Origin: Corynebacterium endometrii
GTDB taxonomy: Bacteria > Actinomycetota > Actinomycetes > Mycobacteriales > Mycobacteriaceae
NCBI RefSeq assembly: GCF_004795735.1
Contig: NZ_CP039247.1
Coordinates: 2,356,001 to 2,420,000 of the forward strand
Direction: 5' to 3'
Length of the DNA stretch: 64,000 bases
The number at the start of each line of letters is the position of its first letter. Position 1 is the stretch's first letter. The translations under genes were made by a program, and so were the position numbers. Below, in pieces: positions 1-9,596 of this stretch. Under the pieces are notes generated by a model. The model made no database searches, was not told where the DNA came from, and saw nothing but the letters and a program-made list of their open reading frames with translations.

Positions 1-420
1 CTCTCCGGCCGCGCCTCGCCGCCCGAGGAGGTCAGTGAGTTCTTTGGCACCGACCCATCCATCACGCATACCCACCTGCGCCGCCTGCGCCTGGGCGACG
101 GCGAGCCGTATTCCATCGATGACGGCTGGTACAACGCCAACTACGTGCCCAACCTCTTAGAAAATGACGTGTACAAATCCGTCTACGCCATCCTGGACGC
201 CGACTTTGAGGTCCCCATCACGGAGGCGGATCAGACCGTCACCGCCATCGCCGCCACCGCCGAGGTAGCCCGCCTGCTCGACGTGGCTGAGGGCACCCCG
301 CTCCTGCACATCATCCGATACTCCCGCAGCAACGATAAACCCGTGGAATGGTGTTCCTCCGTCTACCGCACGGACCGCTACCGCCTGACCACCCGCGTCG
401 GCCGCGCGCTGGACGTCTAA
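1..420 (+). CDS. GntR-family transcriptional regulator, C-terminal part (5' end outside window)
   Basis: The frame is open from base 1 to the TAA ending at 420, giving 139 residues of a C-terminal effector domain. The pattern (hydrophobic strands, LDVAEGTPLLHIIRYS, then a terminal R-rich segment RTDRYRLTTRVGR) fits the UTRA ligand-binding domain of HutC-type GntR regulators. The DNA-binding winged helix lies upstream of the window, so the target and ligand cannot be told. The following gene starts 41 bp downstream on the same strand but is not obviously functionally related. Family call is fairly secure; specific role unknown. Confidence 0.75.
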   Translation, partial: LSGRASPPEEVSEFFGTDPSITHTHLRRLRLGDGEPYSIDDGWYNANYVPNLLENDVYKSVYAILDADFEVPITEADQTVTAIAATAEVARLLDVAEGTPLLHIIRYSRSNDKPVEWCSSVYRTDRYRLTTRVGRALDV

Positions 421-461
421 ACCTCCCCGTCCCAGCCGGGGCGGGTAAGATAGGCACTCTT

Positions 462-1541
462 ATGAGCACAGCTACATCTTGGCGCTCAGGCGCCGCCGTC
501 AACACGATGCTGGTCGCCGCCCTGGCCACCGGCGTCTTCGTTGCAAGCTATGACCTTGCTAGCTCCCCGGATTCCGCCATCTTGGGCGGCACTTCAGCGG
601 CACCCACCACCAACGCCGAAGGTGAAGTGGTTGGGACAAACGCGCCGTTTACCACCGCAGATGTGGGCACCTGCCTAAATTGGGAGGTAGCTGAGGACGG
701 CGCCGTAGCGAATTTCCAGCAGACCCCGTGTGAGCAGGAGCATCGCTTCGAGGTCTCAAAACGTGAGGACCTAGGCATCTACCCCACCAGCGAGTTTGGG
801 CCCGATGCTGACATGCCCGATCTGGCCCGCCAGGCCGAGCTGCGCGAAGAGCTGTGCCATTCGGCCACCATCACCTACCTGGGGGGCAAGTTCGATCCGG
901 CCGGAAAATACGCCATCGCACCAATCCTGCCGCCGGCGTCCGCCTGGGCCAACGGTGACCGCACCTTGCTGTGCGGCCTTCAGACCACCGACGAACAGGG
1001 CACCCCGCTGCCCACATCCGGCAAGGTAGTGGACAACGATCAGGCCAATATCGCGCAAGCGGGTGACTGCCGCGCCGTAGGTGAGGATCAGGTGCTGCGC
1101 ACCGTAGATTGCGCCGAACCCCACCAGCTGGAGACCACGGCGGTGGTCAATCTTGGCGAGCGTTTCCCCGAGGGCTTCCCGGAGATCGGGCAACAGGATG
1201 ACTTCCTTGCCGATCGCTGCGCCCAGACCGCGGAGGAGTACATGGGCGGCGAGGAAAACCTCTACCAGTCCACGCTGCAGGTCTACTGGGGCACGGTGTT
1301 GGAGGATTCCTGGAACGGCGGCACCCGTTCAGTGAATTGCTCTTTGATGCATGCCAACCCAGCCACCAACTCCTTCTCCACGATCGTGGGTTCCGCCACC
1401 GATGGGCGCGAGGCGCTCAGCATCAATGGCGCCCCTCCCACCGCCCAGCCGAAGCGCAACCCGCTGCGGTCCGAGGCCGGTCAGCCACCGGCACCCGCCC
1501 CAGCCGAGCCAGGTCAGGCCCCGGCCGCGCCGGCGCAGTAA
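462..1541 (+). CDS. Septum formation family protein, membrane anchored
   Basis: 359 residues from the ATG at 462; a longer in-frame start at 348 would overlap the GntR gene and lacks the N-terminal anchor layout. One hydrophobic segment lies at about residues 13-30, followed by a secreted part with two similar Cys-containing modules: TCLNWE...PCEQEHRFEV and DCRAVGEDQ...DCAEPHQLETTAVV. This Cys / Cys-x-x-H(E) pattern is typical of the actinobacterial septum formation (Septum_form) domain. The C-terminal 50 residues are Pro/Ala-rich, as in exported wall-associated proteins. A metallopeptidase gene follows after 16 bp and is probably co-transcribed. The family name comes from an actinobacterial division locus; a division role here is inference. 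Confidence 0.7.
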   Translation: MSTATSWRSGAAVNTMLVAALATGVFVASYDLASSPDSAILGGTSAAPTTNAEGEVVGTNAPFTTADVGTCLNWEVAEDGAVANFQQTPCEQEHRFEVSKREDLGIYPTSEFGPDADMPDLARQAELREELCHSATITYLGGKFDPAGKYAIAPILPPASAWANGDRTLLCGLQTTDEQGTPLPTSGKVVDNDQANIAQAGDCRAVGEDQVLRTVDCAEPHQLETTAVVNLGERFPEGFPEIGQQDDFLADRCAQTAEEYMGGEENLYQSTLQVYWGTVLEDSWNGGTRSVNCSLMHANPATNSFSTIVGSATDGREALSINGAPPTAQPKRNPLRSEAGQPPAPAPAEPGQAPAAPAQ

Positions 1542-1557
1542 GCAGCGCAGGTAAGCC

Positions 1558-1905
1558 GTGGTCTCCGTCAGCGAAGAACGTTTCGATGAGATGGTCAACG
1601 ACGCGCTTGACTGCCTCCCCGATGAATTCGTCGCGCGCATGCGCAACCTCGTGATCATGGTGGAAGATTACAACCCTGAAGACCCGGAAATCCTGGGCCT
1701 GTACGAGGGGGTGGCCTTAACGGAACGGACCTTCGATCACACGGGTTTCCTCCCGGACGCCATTTTCATTTACAAGGGCGCCCTCCAGGATTGGTGCCAG
1801 ACGGAAAGCGAACTAGCCCACCAGGTCAAGGTGACTGTCTTCCACGAGCTCGGCCATTACTTTGGCATCGACGAACACGGCCTCCACGAACTGGGGTGGG
1901 GCTAA
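1558..1905 (+). CDS. Metallopeptidase family protein (minimal zincin)
   Basis: 115 residues, GTG start. The signature is HELGHYFGID at residues 96-105: an HExxH zinc-binding helix with catalytic Glu97 and a downstream Asp105 as likely third ligand, the HExxHxxGxxD arrangement of the small actinobacterial metallopeptidase family (DUF1025-like). No signal peptide or membrane helix is visible, so it is likely cytoplasmic. It follows the septum-formation gene by 16 bp and converges on the phosphatase gene (9 bp between stops). The substrate is unknown for the family. Confidence 0.8.
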   Translation: MVSVSEERFDEMVNDALDCLPDEFVARMRNLVIMVEDYNPEDPEILGLYEGVALTERTFDHTGFLPDAIFIYKGALQDWCQTESELAHQVKVTVFHELGHYFGIDEHGLHELGWG

Positions 1906-1914
1906 CACCCCGGC

Positions 1915-2586
1915 CTACAGGTCCAAGTCCGCCCAGCGTTTTAGCTCCCACTCGCCGAACGGCCTGCCGCCCGGCTCGAGCACCGTAAACCGGCAATTGG
2001 CCAGGTAGCCGGTGAACGCAAAGTCAGACTCAACATCCGCGGCGTACTTGGTCAGTATGCGGATGGCCGCGCCGTGGGATACCACGATAACGTCCTCATC
2101 ATCGCCCAGCTCCGCGGCGATTTCCTCGAGCACCGGGCGCCCGCGCTCCACCACGTCCACGTAGCTTTCGCCGCCAGGCATCCTGGCCTGCGCATCACCG
2201 GAGAGCCACCCGCGCAACGCCGTGGAGTACTCGCGGTGGGCGTCCTCGGAATTGTGCATTTCAAGCTCGCCCGCGAAGACCTCATGGATCCCGGCCACCA
2301 CCTCTACCGACACGCTTCGCTCCGGCAGTCGGGCCTCTAACTCCAGCGCCTCCCGCAACAGCATTGCGGTCTGCTGCGCGCGCAGCGCCACGGAGCACGC
2401 AATGCCCTTTACACGCCCGGGTTCGCCGCCCCCTGCGCCCGTGACCTCGGCGAGTTCCGCGCCAACCGCGCTGGCCTGCTCGCGCCCGCGCGGGGTTAGT
2501 TCCGCGCCAGGCGGACGGGTGTCCATGAAGCGTTCAATGTTGGAAAACGTCTGCCCGTGCCGGACGAGGATGATTCTGCCGCTCAT
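1915..2586 (-). CDS. Histidine phosphatase family protein (phosphoglycerate mutase-like)
   Basis: 223 residues with the ATG at 2586, chosen because MSGRIILVRHGQTFSN puts the RHG motif at residues 9-11 as in the family; a start further upstream would run into pheA. His10 is the predicted phospho-acceptor, and a second catalytic His is in VVSHGAAIRI. The enzymes remove or transfer phosphate on small molecules; sequence alone does not tell mutase from phosphatase. It starts 11 bp after pheA on the same strand, a pairing I recall from C. glutamicum, so the two are probably co-transcribed. Confidence 0.85.
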   Translation of the reverse strand: MSGRIILVRHGQTFSNIERFMDTRPPGAELTPRGREQASAVGAELAEVTGAGGGEPGRVKGIACSVALRAQQTAMLLREALELEARLPERSVSVEVVAGIHEVFAGELEMHNSEDAHREYSTALRGWLSGDAQARMPGGESYVDVVERGRPVLEEIAAELGDDEDVIVVSHGAAIRILTKYAADVESDFAFTGYLANCRFTVLEPGGRPFGEWELKRWADLDL

Positions 2587-2597
2587 AGTCTCCCAGC

Positions 2598-3512
2598 CTA
2601 TTGGCCGGATCGGACCTTCGCTACCCATTCGTCGGCCTGCCGGAGGCGGGACGGCTCATGCGCCGCGGGCTCGGCCTGCCCCTGCGCCGGCCAGGAGCCC
2701 ACGAACGTGATTTCCTCGCACCGCAGCCACAGCGCGCGCAGCGCCTCGGCCACCTGCGCGTCATCGATGTGCCCGGAAAGGTCAACGTAGAAGCGGTACG
2801 TGCCGAACACCTTGCGCGTGGGGCGCGATTCGATGCGGGACATGGACACGCCGCGGTGGGCAAACTCCTGGAGCGCGCCCACCAGGGAGCCCGGCTCGTT
2901 CGGCAGCGTGAAGATCACGGAGGTGCAGTCATTTCCCGTGCGGGGCGTGGGCCTGCCGGCGCGGCCCACCAGGACAAAGCGGGTGGTTGCGCCGCGGACG
3001 TCGGCCACCTCGCGCGCCACAATATCCAGGCCAAACAACGACGCGGCCCGCTCCGGCGCCGCCGCCACGTCAGCCTCGCCGGCGGCCACCATCTCGGCCG
3101 CCGCGGCGTTAGAGGACGCGGGCACGAACTCCAGGTGCGGCGCGTTGTCCGCGAGCCAGCCGCGCACCTGGTTGTACGCCACGGGGTGGGTGGCGATGCG
3201 CTTGGCGCCGGCTAGGTCCTCGCCCGGGCGCAGCATGATGGCAAACGCCACCTCAATCGAGGTTTCGCGGTACACCTGCACCGGTTCGCCCTCTATGAAC
3301 GCGTCGTGGGTGGTGGTCACCGCGCCGTCCACGGAATTCTCGATGGCCACGCAGGCGTACTCCGCGTCCCCGGCGCGCACGGCGGCAAAGGCGGCGGACG
3401 GGGAGCTCACGGCCAGCGGCTCAACGGCCGTTAACCCAGCCAAGTCAACGAGTTTGAGCATCGCGGCCTCAGTAAACGTGCCGGAAGGTCCCAGGTATGC
3501 AACGGTTGTCAT
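2598..3512 (-). CDS. pheA: Prephenate dehydratase
   Basis: 304 residues. Converts prephenate to phenylpyruvate in phenylalanine synthesis. The N-terminus TTVAYLGPSGTFTEAA is the classic start of the periplasmic-binding-like catalytic domain, ATTRFVLVG carries the catalytic Thr-Arg-Phe (TRF) motif, and the C-terminal third (GSLVGALQEFAHRGVSMSRI, then ESRPTRK) is the ACT domain that binds phenylalanine for feedback inhibition. The ATG at 3512 has GGTGGAG just upstream and is preferred to an in-frame GTG at 3521. It is a monofunctional enzyme with no chorismate mutase domain, as usual in corynebacteria. It is divergent from the CPBP gene, whose start is only 27 bp away. Confidence 0.95.
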   Translation of the reverse strand: MTTVAYLGPSGTFTEAAMLKLVDLAGLTAVEPLAVSSPSAAFAAVRAGDAEYACVAIENSVDGAVTTTHDAFIEGEPVQVYRETSIEVAFAIMLRPGEDLAGAKRIATHPVAYNQVRGWLADNAPHLEFVPASSNAAAAEMVAAGEADVAAAPERAASLFGLDIVAREVADVRGATTRFVLVGRAGRPTPRTGNDCTSVIFTLPNEPGSLVGALQEFAHRGVSMSRIESRPTRKVFGTYRFYVDLSGHIDDAQVAEALRALWLRCEEITFVGSWPAQGQAEPAAHEPSRLRQADEWVAKVRSGQ

Positions 3513-3539
3513 GTGCTCCACCGTACTAGTCTTGGGCCC

Positions 3540-4277
3540 ATGCCTGCCTCACTTTCGCCATCGCGCCTGCGCGCCGAGATTCTCATCGTGCTGGCCATTA
3601 CCTTTGGCGTCTCCGGCGTCCGCTCGGTTCTCCGCCTCATCAATGCGCTGCTGTCCCCGGTCCCGCTCAACAAGCAGTCCGTGACGCTCAACGCGTCCCA
3701 GTCCAATTTTGCCTGGCTCGACGTTGCCCTCCAGCTCTGCTCCGCCGGGGTACTCTTCGCCTACGGCGCGTTGGTGTTGTTCCTGCTGGCGGGCGAGGGG
3801 ATCCGCCTCCCCCGCTTCCGTGCGTCCGATACCCCCTTCGGCGCCGCTCTCGCCGCCCTCATCGGCCTGCCGGGCCTGGCGCTCTACGTCACCGCGCTGC
3901 ACATGGGCTGGACCAAAGAGGTTGTTCCCACGTCCTTTGCTAATCCATTCGTCGAGGCCCCGGCGCTACTGCTGTGGTCCGCGGCGAATGCTTTCGGCGA
4001 GGAACTCGTCGTGGTCTTTTGGTTGCTCACGCGCCTGCGGCAGCTGCGCTGGTCCGTCCCCGCGGTGATTGCGGGCTCCGCCGTGCTCCGTGGGCTCTAT
4101 CATTTGTACCAGGGGGTGTCCGCCGGCTTTGGCAACGTGGCCATGGGTGTGATTTTCGCGGGCTTTTACCTGCGCACCGGGCGCGTGTGGCCGCTGGTTA
4201 TTGCGCATTTCCTAATCGATGCTGTGGCGTTTTTGGGATACGCGGCGATTGGGGACCTTTCATTCCTGGGGTTGTAA
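3540..4277 (+). CDS. CPBP family intramembrane glutamic endopeptidase
   Basis: 245 residues from the ATG at 3540, with about six to eight hydrophobic segments. The family motifs are present: EELVVVFWLLTRLR (EExxxxxxxxxR, motif 1), a YHLYQG-containing segment (motif 2) and AHFLIDAVAFLG (motif 3, HxxxD). The Glu pair and His are the likely catalytic residues of this Rce1-like family. Substrate is unknown; bacterial members act in prenyl-protein-type processing, bacteriocin immunity or signalling. The next gene (LcpB-like) starts 9 bp downstream and is probably in the same transcript. Confidence 0.85.
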   Translation: MPASLSPSRLRAEILIVLAITFGVSGVRSVLRLINALLSPVPLNKQSVTLNASQSNFAWLDVALQLCSAGVLFAYGALVLFLLAGEGIRLPRFRASDTPFGAALAALIGLPGLALYVTALHMGWTKEVVPTSFANPFVEAPALLLWSAANAFGEELVVVFWLLTRLRQLRWSVPAVIAGSAVLRGLYHLYQGVSAGFGNVAMGVIFAGFYLRTGRVWPLVIAHFLIDAVAFLGYAAIGDLSFLGL

Positions 4278-4286
4278 GGTATGGGT

Positions 4287-5573
4287 ATGAATTCTGGAGA
4301 TCGTGGCGATTACGTCCTGCGTGCCGACGGCACCCCGCTTACCGACCGTTACGGCCGTCCCGTGCGTCGCCGCCAGTCTTCAGCCCAGCAGCCGCCGCGC
4401 CAGCAGCCGCCGCGCCAGCGTCCCCCTCAGCAGCGCCCGCCGCGCCGCGAGGCTCCCTCGACGCAGCCGCGGTATCAAACGCAACACACGCGCCAGTGGC
4501 AGGCTCAGCCGCAGCAGCAGTACCAGCCGCAGCAATACCAGCCGCAGCAGCAGTACCCACCGCAGTACCAGCAGCAGTATCCACCGCAGCCGCAGTACCA
4601 GCCCAGCGTACAGGGCCAGACCTACGTCGCCCCTCGGCCGGACGCGCGCAGGTCGAAGCCGCACAGGCGGCGGAAGAAGTCCAATCCGTGGGGATGCATC
4701 GGGCTGCTGATTGCCACGGTTGTGGTGCTTAGCTTAGCGTTTGTCCTCTGGACGGACACCCGCCTGGACCGCGTGGAGGCGCTGCCGTCCCAGCAGGTTC
4801 CGGACACCGCGGGCACGAACTGGCTGCTGGTCGGCTCCGATTCCCGCCAGGGTTTGGACGCGGAGCAACAAGCCGAGCTGGGCACGGGCGGAGACGTAGG
4901 CGTGGGCCGCACGGATACCATCATGTTGCTCCACATCCCGGATTCCGGCAGGGCCAAGTTAGTCTCCTTGCCCCGCGATAGCTACGTCAACGTGCCGGGC
5001 TTCGGTGAGGACAAGATCAACTCGGCCTTCTCCTACGGCGGTCCGGCCCTGCTCGCCACCACCGTGGAACAGGCTACCGGCCTGCGCATCGACCACTACG
5101 CGGAGATCGGCATGGGGGGCCTTGCCAACGTTGTGGACTCCCTGGGCGGGATCAACATCTGCGTGCAAGAACCAATCAACGATCCGCTGGCCGGCATTAA
5201 CTTGGCCGCCGGCTGCCAAGATCTGCGCGGGCCGGATGCGCTGGGCTATGTCCGCACGCGCGCCACGGCCATGGGCGATCTTGACCGGGTCGCCCGCCAG
5301 CGCGAATTCTTCAGTGCCCTGTTGGAGAAGGTCACCTCGCCAGGCACGTTTATCAATCCGTTCAAGGCCGTGTCCCTGGTTAATAACACCGCCGGTTCGT
5401 TCACCGTGAACACTGGCGATCACGTCTGGCATTTGGCTCGCGTGGCGCTCGCTATGCGCAACGGCGTGGAGACGGAAACGGTCCCCGTAGCCGGATTCTC
5501 GGATACCGTGGTGGGCAACGTGGTGTTGTGGGATGAGGCCGGCGCGCAGGCACTGTGGGACTCCATGAAGTAA
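4287..5573 (+). CDS. lcpB: LCP family (LytR-CpsA-Psr) glycopolymer ligase, LcpB-like
   Basis: 428 residues. The ATG at 4287 lies seven bases after AAGG; the in-frame ATG at 4281 would leave only one base. Residues 1-130 are a cytoplasmic Gln/Pro/Arg/Tyr-rich tail with imperfect repeats (PPRQ, QPQQY, YPPQ), then a basic stretch RRRKKSNPWG and one membrane helix at about 135-155. The external LCP domain follows with NWLLVGSDSRQG, GRTDTIMLLH and LVSLPRDSYV, containing the Arg/Asp residues that bind the polyprenyl-pyrophosphate sugar donor. LCP enzymes attach arabinogalactan to peptidoglycan in Corynebacteriales. The gene symbol is from recalled synteny with C. glutamicum (near pheA) and the long tail; the family is certain, the paralogue is likely. 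A terminator follows directly. Confidence 0.85.
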   Translation: MNSGDRGDYVLRADGTPLTDRYGRPVRRRQSSAQQPPRQQPPRQRPPQQRPPRREAPSTQPRYQTQHTRQWQAQPQQQYQPQQYQPQQQYPPQYQQQYPPQPQYQPSVQGQTYVAPRPDARRSKPHRRRKKSNPWGCIGLLIATVVVLSLAFVLWTDTRLDRVEALPSQQVPDTAGTNWLLVGSDSRQGLDAEQQAELGTGGDVGVGRTDTIMLLHIPDSGRAKLVSLPRDSYVNVPGFGEDKINSAFSYGGPALLATTVEQATGLRIDHYAEIGMGGLANVVDSLGGINICVQEPINDPLAGINLAAGCQDLRGPDALGYVRTRATAMGDLDRVARQREFFSALLEKVTSPGTFINPFKAVSLVNNTAGSFTVNTGDHVWHLARVALAMRNGVETETVPVAGFSDTVVGNVVLWDEAGAQALWDSMK

Positions 5574-5595
5574 AAGGCCCGCGAGTATAGAAGCA

Positions 5596-5640
5596 GCGGC
5601 CCCGGTTGCGCAATGGTGATGCGCCCGGGGCCGCCATTTT
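5596..5640 (+). terminator. Rho-independent terminator after lcpB
   Basis: GCGGCCCCGG (5596-5605) pairs perfectly with CCGGGGCCGC (5625-5634), followed by CATTTT. It lies 23 bp after the lcpB stop. Confidence 0.75.
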
Positions 5641-5690
5641 GTGGATAAACCCGCGCCGCCCGGCGCGGCCGCCCTGACCCCTGTGGATAA
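5640..5690 (-). promoter_or_regulatory. Two DnaA-box-like sites
   Basis: TGTGGATAA occurs at 5640-5648 and 5682-5690, each the reverse complement of the consensus DnaA box TTATCCACA, 42 bp apart. They lie between the lcpB terminator and the HNH endonuclease gene. Function is untested; two sites alone can be chance. Confidence 0.4.
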
Positions 5691-5741
5691 CCGCCGGCAG
5701 GGGCTTGCCTTTAGCGAGTGTTGCACCCTAGCGTGAGCGCC

Positions 5742-6797
5742 ATGCATGAGGTGTCTTCTTTTTACGCAGCGAGCGCGGCCGGCGTCGATTTCGTCGCCGC
5801 GCACGTTGGCCTGCGTGAAGAAGATTTGCTTGCCTTTGGCGCCACACCCGACCAGGCGGCTGAAGCGTTGAGCCTGTGCGCCACGTACTTTGGGCAGACC
5901 CGATTCACCGGAAAGCAGCGCTCCGCGGTGTCCAGCGCGCGCCGTTCCGGCCATGCGCTTCCGGTCCTGGTGGAAATTGAGCGCTGGGCTGCGCGGGCCA
6001 AGACCCAGAAGGACGCGTGGGACCTGCGCGTGGAGCTGTGCCGCACCCCGGCCAAGGACGTCAAGCGCGTGGCCAAGGCCCGCCTGCGCAAGCTCAACCC
6101 GCCCGCGGAGCCCAAGCCGGGCTTCCGCGTCCTGCGCAGCGCAAAGCGCCTGTGGAGGTTGTGCGTTACCGCGCCCTCTCACCTGGTGGCGGACATCGAA
6201 TCCGCGGTTCGCGCCCACTCTTCCAAAGACCCCCTCGACGCCTTCCGCGCCCTCTTCTTCGAGGGCGGGGCCGCCGCGACCCAGGTCACCACCAACGTCC
6301 TGGTCACCCTCGACCAGCTCGATGAAATCCTGGACGGCGACGGGGAGGAAATCACCCTCCGGCTAACCAATGGCGCCACCATGACCGGCGCGGAGTTCCT
6401 GGCCCGCCGGTTTAGCTCCTACGCCTACGCCACGCTATTCCACCCGCTCAAGGGCCCGGTGAATATCTACCGGACGGACCGTTTTGCCTCGGACAAGCAG
6501 CGGCTCATGGCCGCCGCGGAATCCCCCGTGTGCATCTGGCCGGGCTGTAATAATCCGGCGGACCGCTCCCAGGTCCACCACATTCAGTCGTGGGAATCCG
6601 GGGGCAACACCAACGCCGCGAACCTGACTATGCTGTGCTCTTTCCACAACGGCGTCAATGAGGATTACTATCCCGGCGCGGGCCCGCCCACCAGGTGGGG
6701 CCGGATTCGCCGCATCGCGGGAACGCTCCGCTGGCAGCCGCCCGTAACTTCGCGGGCGGGCCCAGGCGCGCCGCCGCCACAACCGCTGCACGTTTAA
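5742..6797 (+). CDS. HNH endonuclease, DUF222 / 13E12-type
   Basis: 351 residues if the ATG at 5742 is used; a GTG at 5718 is possible, and neither has a strong ribosome site. The C-terminus carries the HNH nuclease: CIWPGCNNPADRSQVHHI (two Cys of a zinc knuckle and the HH pair), SGGNTNAANLTMLC, then FHNGVNED, giving the H-N-H order. The N-terminal two thirds is the alpha-helical DUF222-like region common in actinobacterial 13E12 repeat proteins. These are multicopy in Corynebacterium and often mobile or rapidly evolving; their role is unknown. It stands alone between terminators. Confidence 0.8.
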   Translation: MHEVSSFYAASAAGVDFVAAHVGLREEDLLAFGATPDQAAEALSLCATYFGQTRFTGKQRSAVSSARRSGHALPVLVEIERWAARAKTQKDAWDLRVELCRTPAKDVKRVAKARLRKLNPPAEPKPGFRVLRSAKRLWRLCVTAPSHLVADIESAVRAHSSKDPLDAFRALFFEGGAAATQVTTNVLVTLDQLDEILDGDGEEITLRLTNGATMTGAEFLARRFSSYAYATLFHPLKGPVNIYRTDRFASDKQRLMAAAESPVCIWPGCNNPADRSQVHHIQSWESGGNTNAANLTMLCSFHNGVNEDYYPGAGPPTRWGRIRRIAGTLRWQPPVTSRAGPGAPPPQPLHV

Positions 6798-6880
6798 GCT
6801 TCCAGCCGCCCTCCGCCCCGGAGGAGCGGCTAGAGGCCGTGCCCGGGCGCGGGTTTCATCGCGGCGCCAAGCCCCTACAG

Positions 6881-6918
6881 CAAACCCCAGGCCGCGCGGA
6901 TCCCCGCAAGGCCTGGGG
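6881..6918 (-). terminator. Probable terminator for the DUF5926 gene
   Basis: CCCCAGGCC (6885-6893) and GGCCTGGGG (6910-6918) form a perfect 9-bp stem 25 bp beyond the DUF5926 stop. On the minus strand the tail is only TTTG, so termination may be weak. Confidence 0.5.
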
Positions 6919-6942
6919 CCAAAGTCCCGGCTGCGCAAGCGC

Positions 6943-7863
6943 TTAACGCAGGGTCACCTGGCGGGACTTGATGTTTTCTAGCTGCTTGCGCTCGTCGGCG
7001 GTGAGCTGTGCGTCGTTGGACAGCTCCTCCTCGAGCGCCTTGTCCACGCGGGTGAGCTCAGCCTCGTATGAATCGTGCGGCACGGACGGGTCCAGGTCGA
7101 AGACCGGGGCGATCAGGCCGTGGGTGCGGAAAACGCCGGCGAACTTGGTGCCCTCGCCGAGATTCAGGTCACCACGGGCGGCCACGCGGGCCAGGGCATT
7201 AAGGAACGCGGACTCGTCATCGTTGGGGCGCACCCAGCGAATATGGGCCTTGCCGCCGCCTGCGTTAGCCCAGAATGCCGTGCCGGAGATTTCCTCGCCT
7301 ACCTGGTGGGACGGGATGACTGAATCGTTAGCCGCCTGCATGGAGTGAGCAACCTGAGGGGTGACCTCGGTTCCCTCCGGAAGCCACCAGCTAAAGTCCT
7401 GGTAAACCTCGATATCCAGCACCTGCGCCTCGTCGAGCAGCTCGGTCAGCGCCGGCTGGGAGCCGTCCGCGACGGTGGACTCCAGCGTGGAGCCCGGGGC
7501 CGCACCCTTGGCCCAGTTCAGAGCGAACGCAAGGTCGCGGCCCGGGTTGTGGGAGTGGGACTGCACCTGCAGCGCAACGAAGGCGGCGCCGCCGAATTCC
7601 TCGTCGCGCACGAGCGCTGCCGAAGCACCCGGCAGGACGGTGGAGACGTAGACGTCCCTGTCGAAGCCCTTCACGTCCAGTTTCGCGATTGCGGAGGGAA
7701 CGAATTCCTGCAGCGCTACCAGCTGCGATTCGGCGGCTAGGCCACCGTATGGGCGCGGATCCTTTTCCAGCGCGGCGCGCTCCGCGGCGCGGGCGGCGAG
7801 CTTTGCTTGGCGGCGGGACATGCCCTCAGGCAGGTTCTCAGTGTTCTTTTTCTTCTTGGCCAT
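6943..7863 (-). CDS. DUF5926 family protein
   Basis: 306 residues from the ATG at 7863 (an in-frame TTG lies two codons upstream). The very basic N-terminus (MAKKKKN, then SRRQAKLAARAAERAAL) followed by PRPYGGLAAESQLVALQEFVP is characteristic of DUF5926, a conserved actinobacterial family of unknown function. No membrane helix, signal peptide or catalytic motif is visible. It is probably a cytosolic, nucleic-acid- or ribosome-associated protein judging only from the basic head, which is a guess. The GDPD gene lies 18 bp upstream on the same strand, so it may be the last gene of an ldh-GDPD-DUF5926 transcript. Confidence 0.75.
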   Translation of the reverse strand: MAKKKKNTENLPEGMSRRQAKLAARAAERAALEKDPRPYGGLAAESQLVALQEFVPSAIAKLDVKGFDRDVYVSTVLPGASAALVRDEEFGGAAFVALQVQSHSHNPGRDLAFALNWAKGAAPGSTLESTVADGSQPALTELLDEAQVLDIEVYQDFSWWLPEGTEVTPQVAHSMQAANDSVIPSHQVGEEISGTAFWANAGGGKAHIRWVRPNDDESAFLNALARVAARGDLNLGEGTKFAGVFRTHGLIAPVFDLDPSVPHDSYEAELTRVDKALEEELSNDAQLTADERKQLENIKSRQVTLR

Positions 7864-7881
7864 GGCCAAAAGGATACCTGG

Positions 7882-8609
7882 TTACCGTTCCTCGAGCGCG
7901 CGCAGGGCTACTTCTGGCTCATCCGTGGCCACGATCTTGACGCCGCGCTCCGCCGCCCATGCGATGTCATCGGCGTCATTGACCGTCCACAGGTACGTGG
8001 GCAGGCCCTTCGCGCCGATGTCCCCGGGCCTTAACTTGGCCCGCAGCAGGCTCATGCCGAGCCCCGTGGGCCGTGACAGCAGGAAATCCCTGGGATTTAA
8101 CCGGCGTTCCCATTCCCGGCGCAGGTAGAAGCGATCAGTTTCGGGGGCCAGGCGGCGGAGCGTGCGCATCGCGGAGTGATTGAAGGAGATGATGTGCATG
8201 CGCGGATCCTCATGGAGGCCCGCATACCGCAGGCGCAGTATGACCTGTTCATCAATCTCGCTTCCGCGCAGCGCGGAGTGCTTGGTCTCAATGAAAAGGT
8301 GCTTGTCTCTGTGCGCGGGGTCCTGGAAGCGCTCGAGCACCTCGTCCAGCAGCATGGGGTGCTGGCCCGGGAATTCCGGGCCGCCGATCTCGGCGTTTTT
8401 GATCTCCGCCCAGTCCATCTTGGACACCGCGCCGCGCATGGTGGACGTGCGGTCCAGGGTTGCATCGTGATGCACCACGGTGTGGCCATCGCGGGTCAGG
8501 CGCACGTCTATCTCCACGCCGTGGATGGGCAGTTCCAATGCCTTGTCCACCGCAATGGGTGATAGTTCGGGATACTTACCGGAGTATCCCCGGTGCGCCA
8601 CAATCTTCA

Positions 8610-8610
<1 letters not shown>
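7882..8610 (-). CDS. Glycerophosphodiester phosphodiesterase
   Basis: 242 residues, GTG start. Hydrolyses glycerophosphodiesters to glycerol-3-phosphate and an alcohol. Diagnostic motifs are IVAHRGYSGKYPE (catalytic His-Arg), HGVEIDVRLTRDG (E-x-D metal ligands) and VVHHDATLDRTS (second catalytic His), all in the expected order of the GDPD TIM barrel; TDEPEVAL closes it. No signal peptide, so it is cytosolic. The start codon shares one base with the stop of the upstream ldh gene (TAGTG), indicating translational coupling. Confidence 0.9.
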
Positions 8611-9575
<965 letters not shown>

Positions 9576-9596
9576 TTATGCCCGATTGTGCCCGTT

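Noticed and set aside
4959..6218. 419-residue open frame on the minus strand
   Set aside because: Antisense to lcpB and the HNH gene, with no domain.
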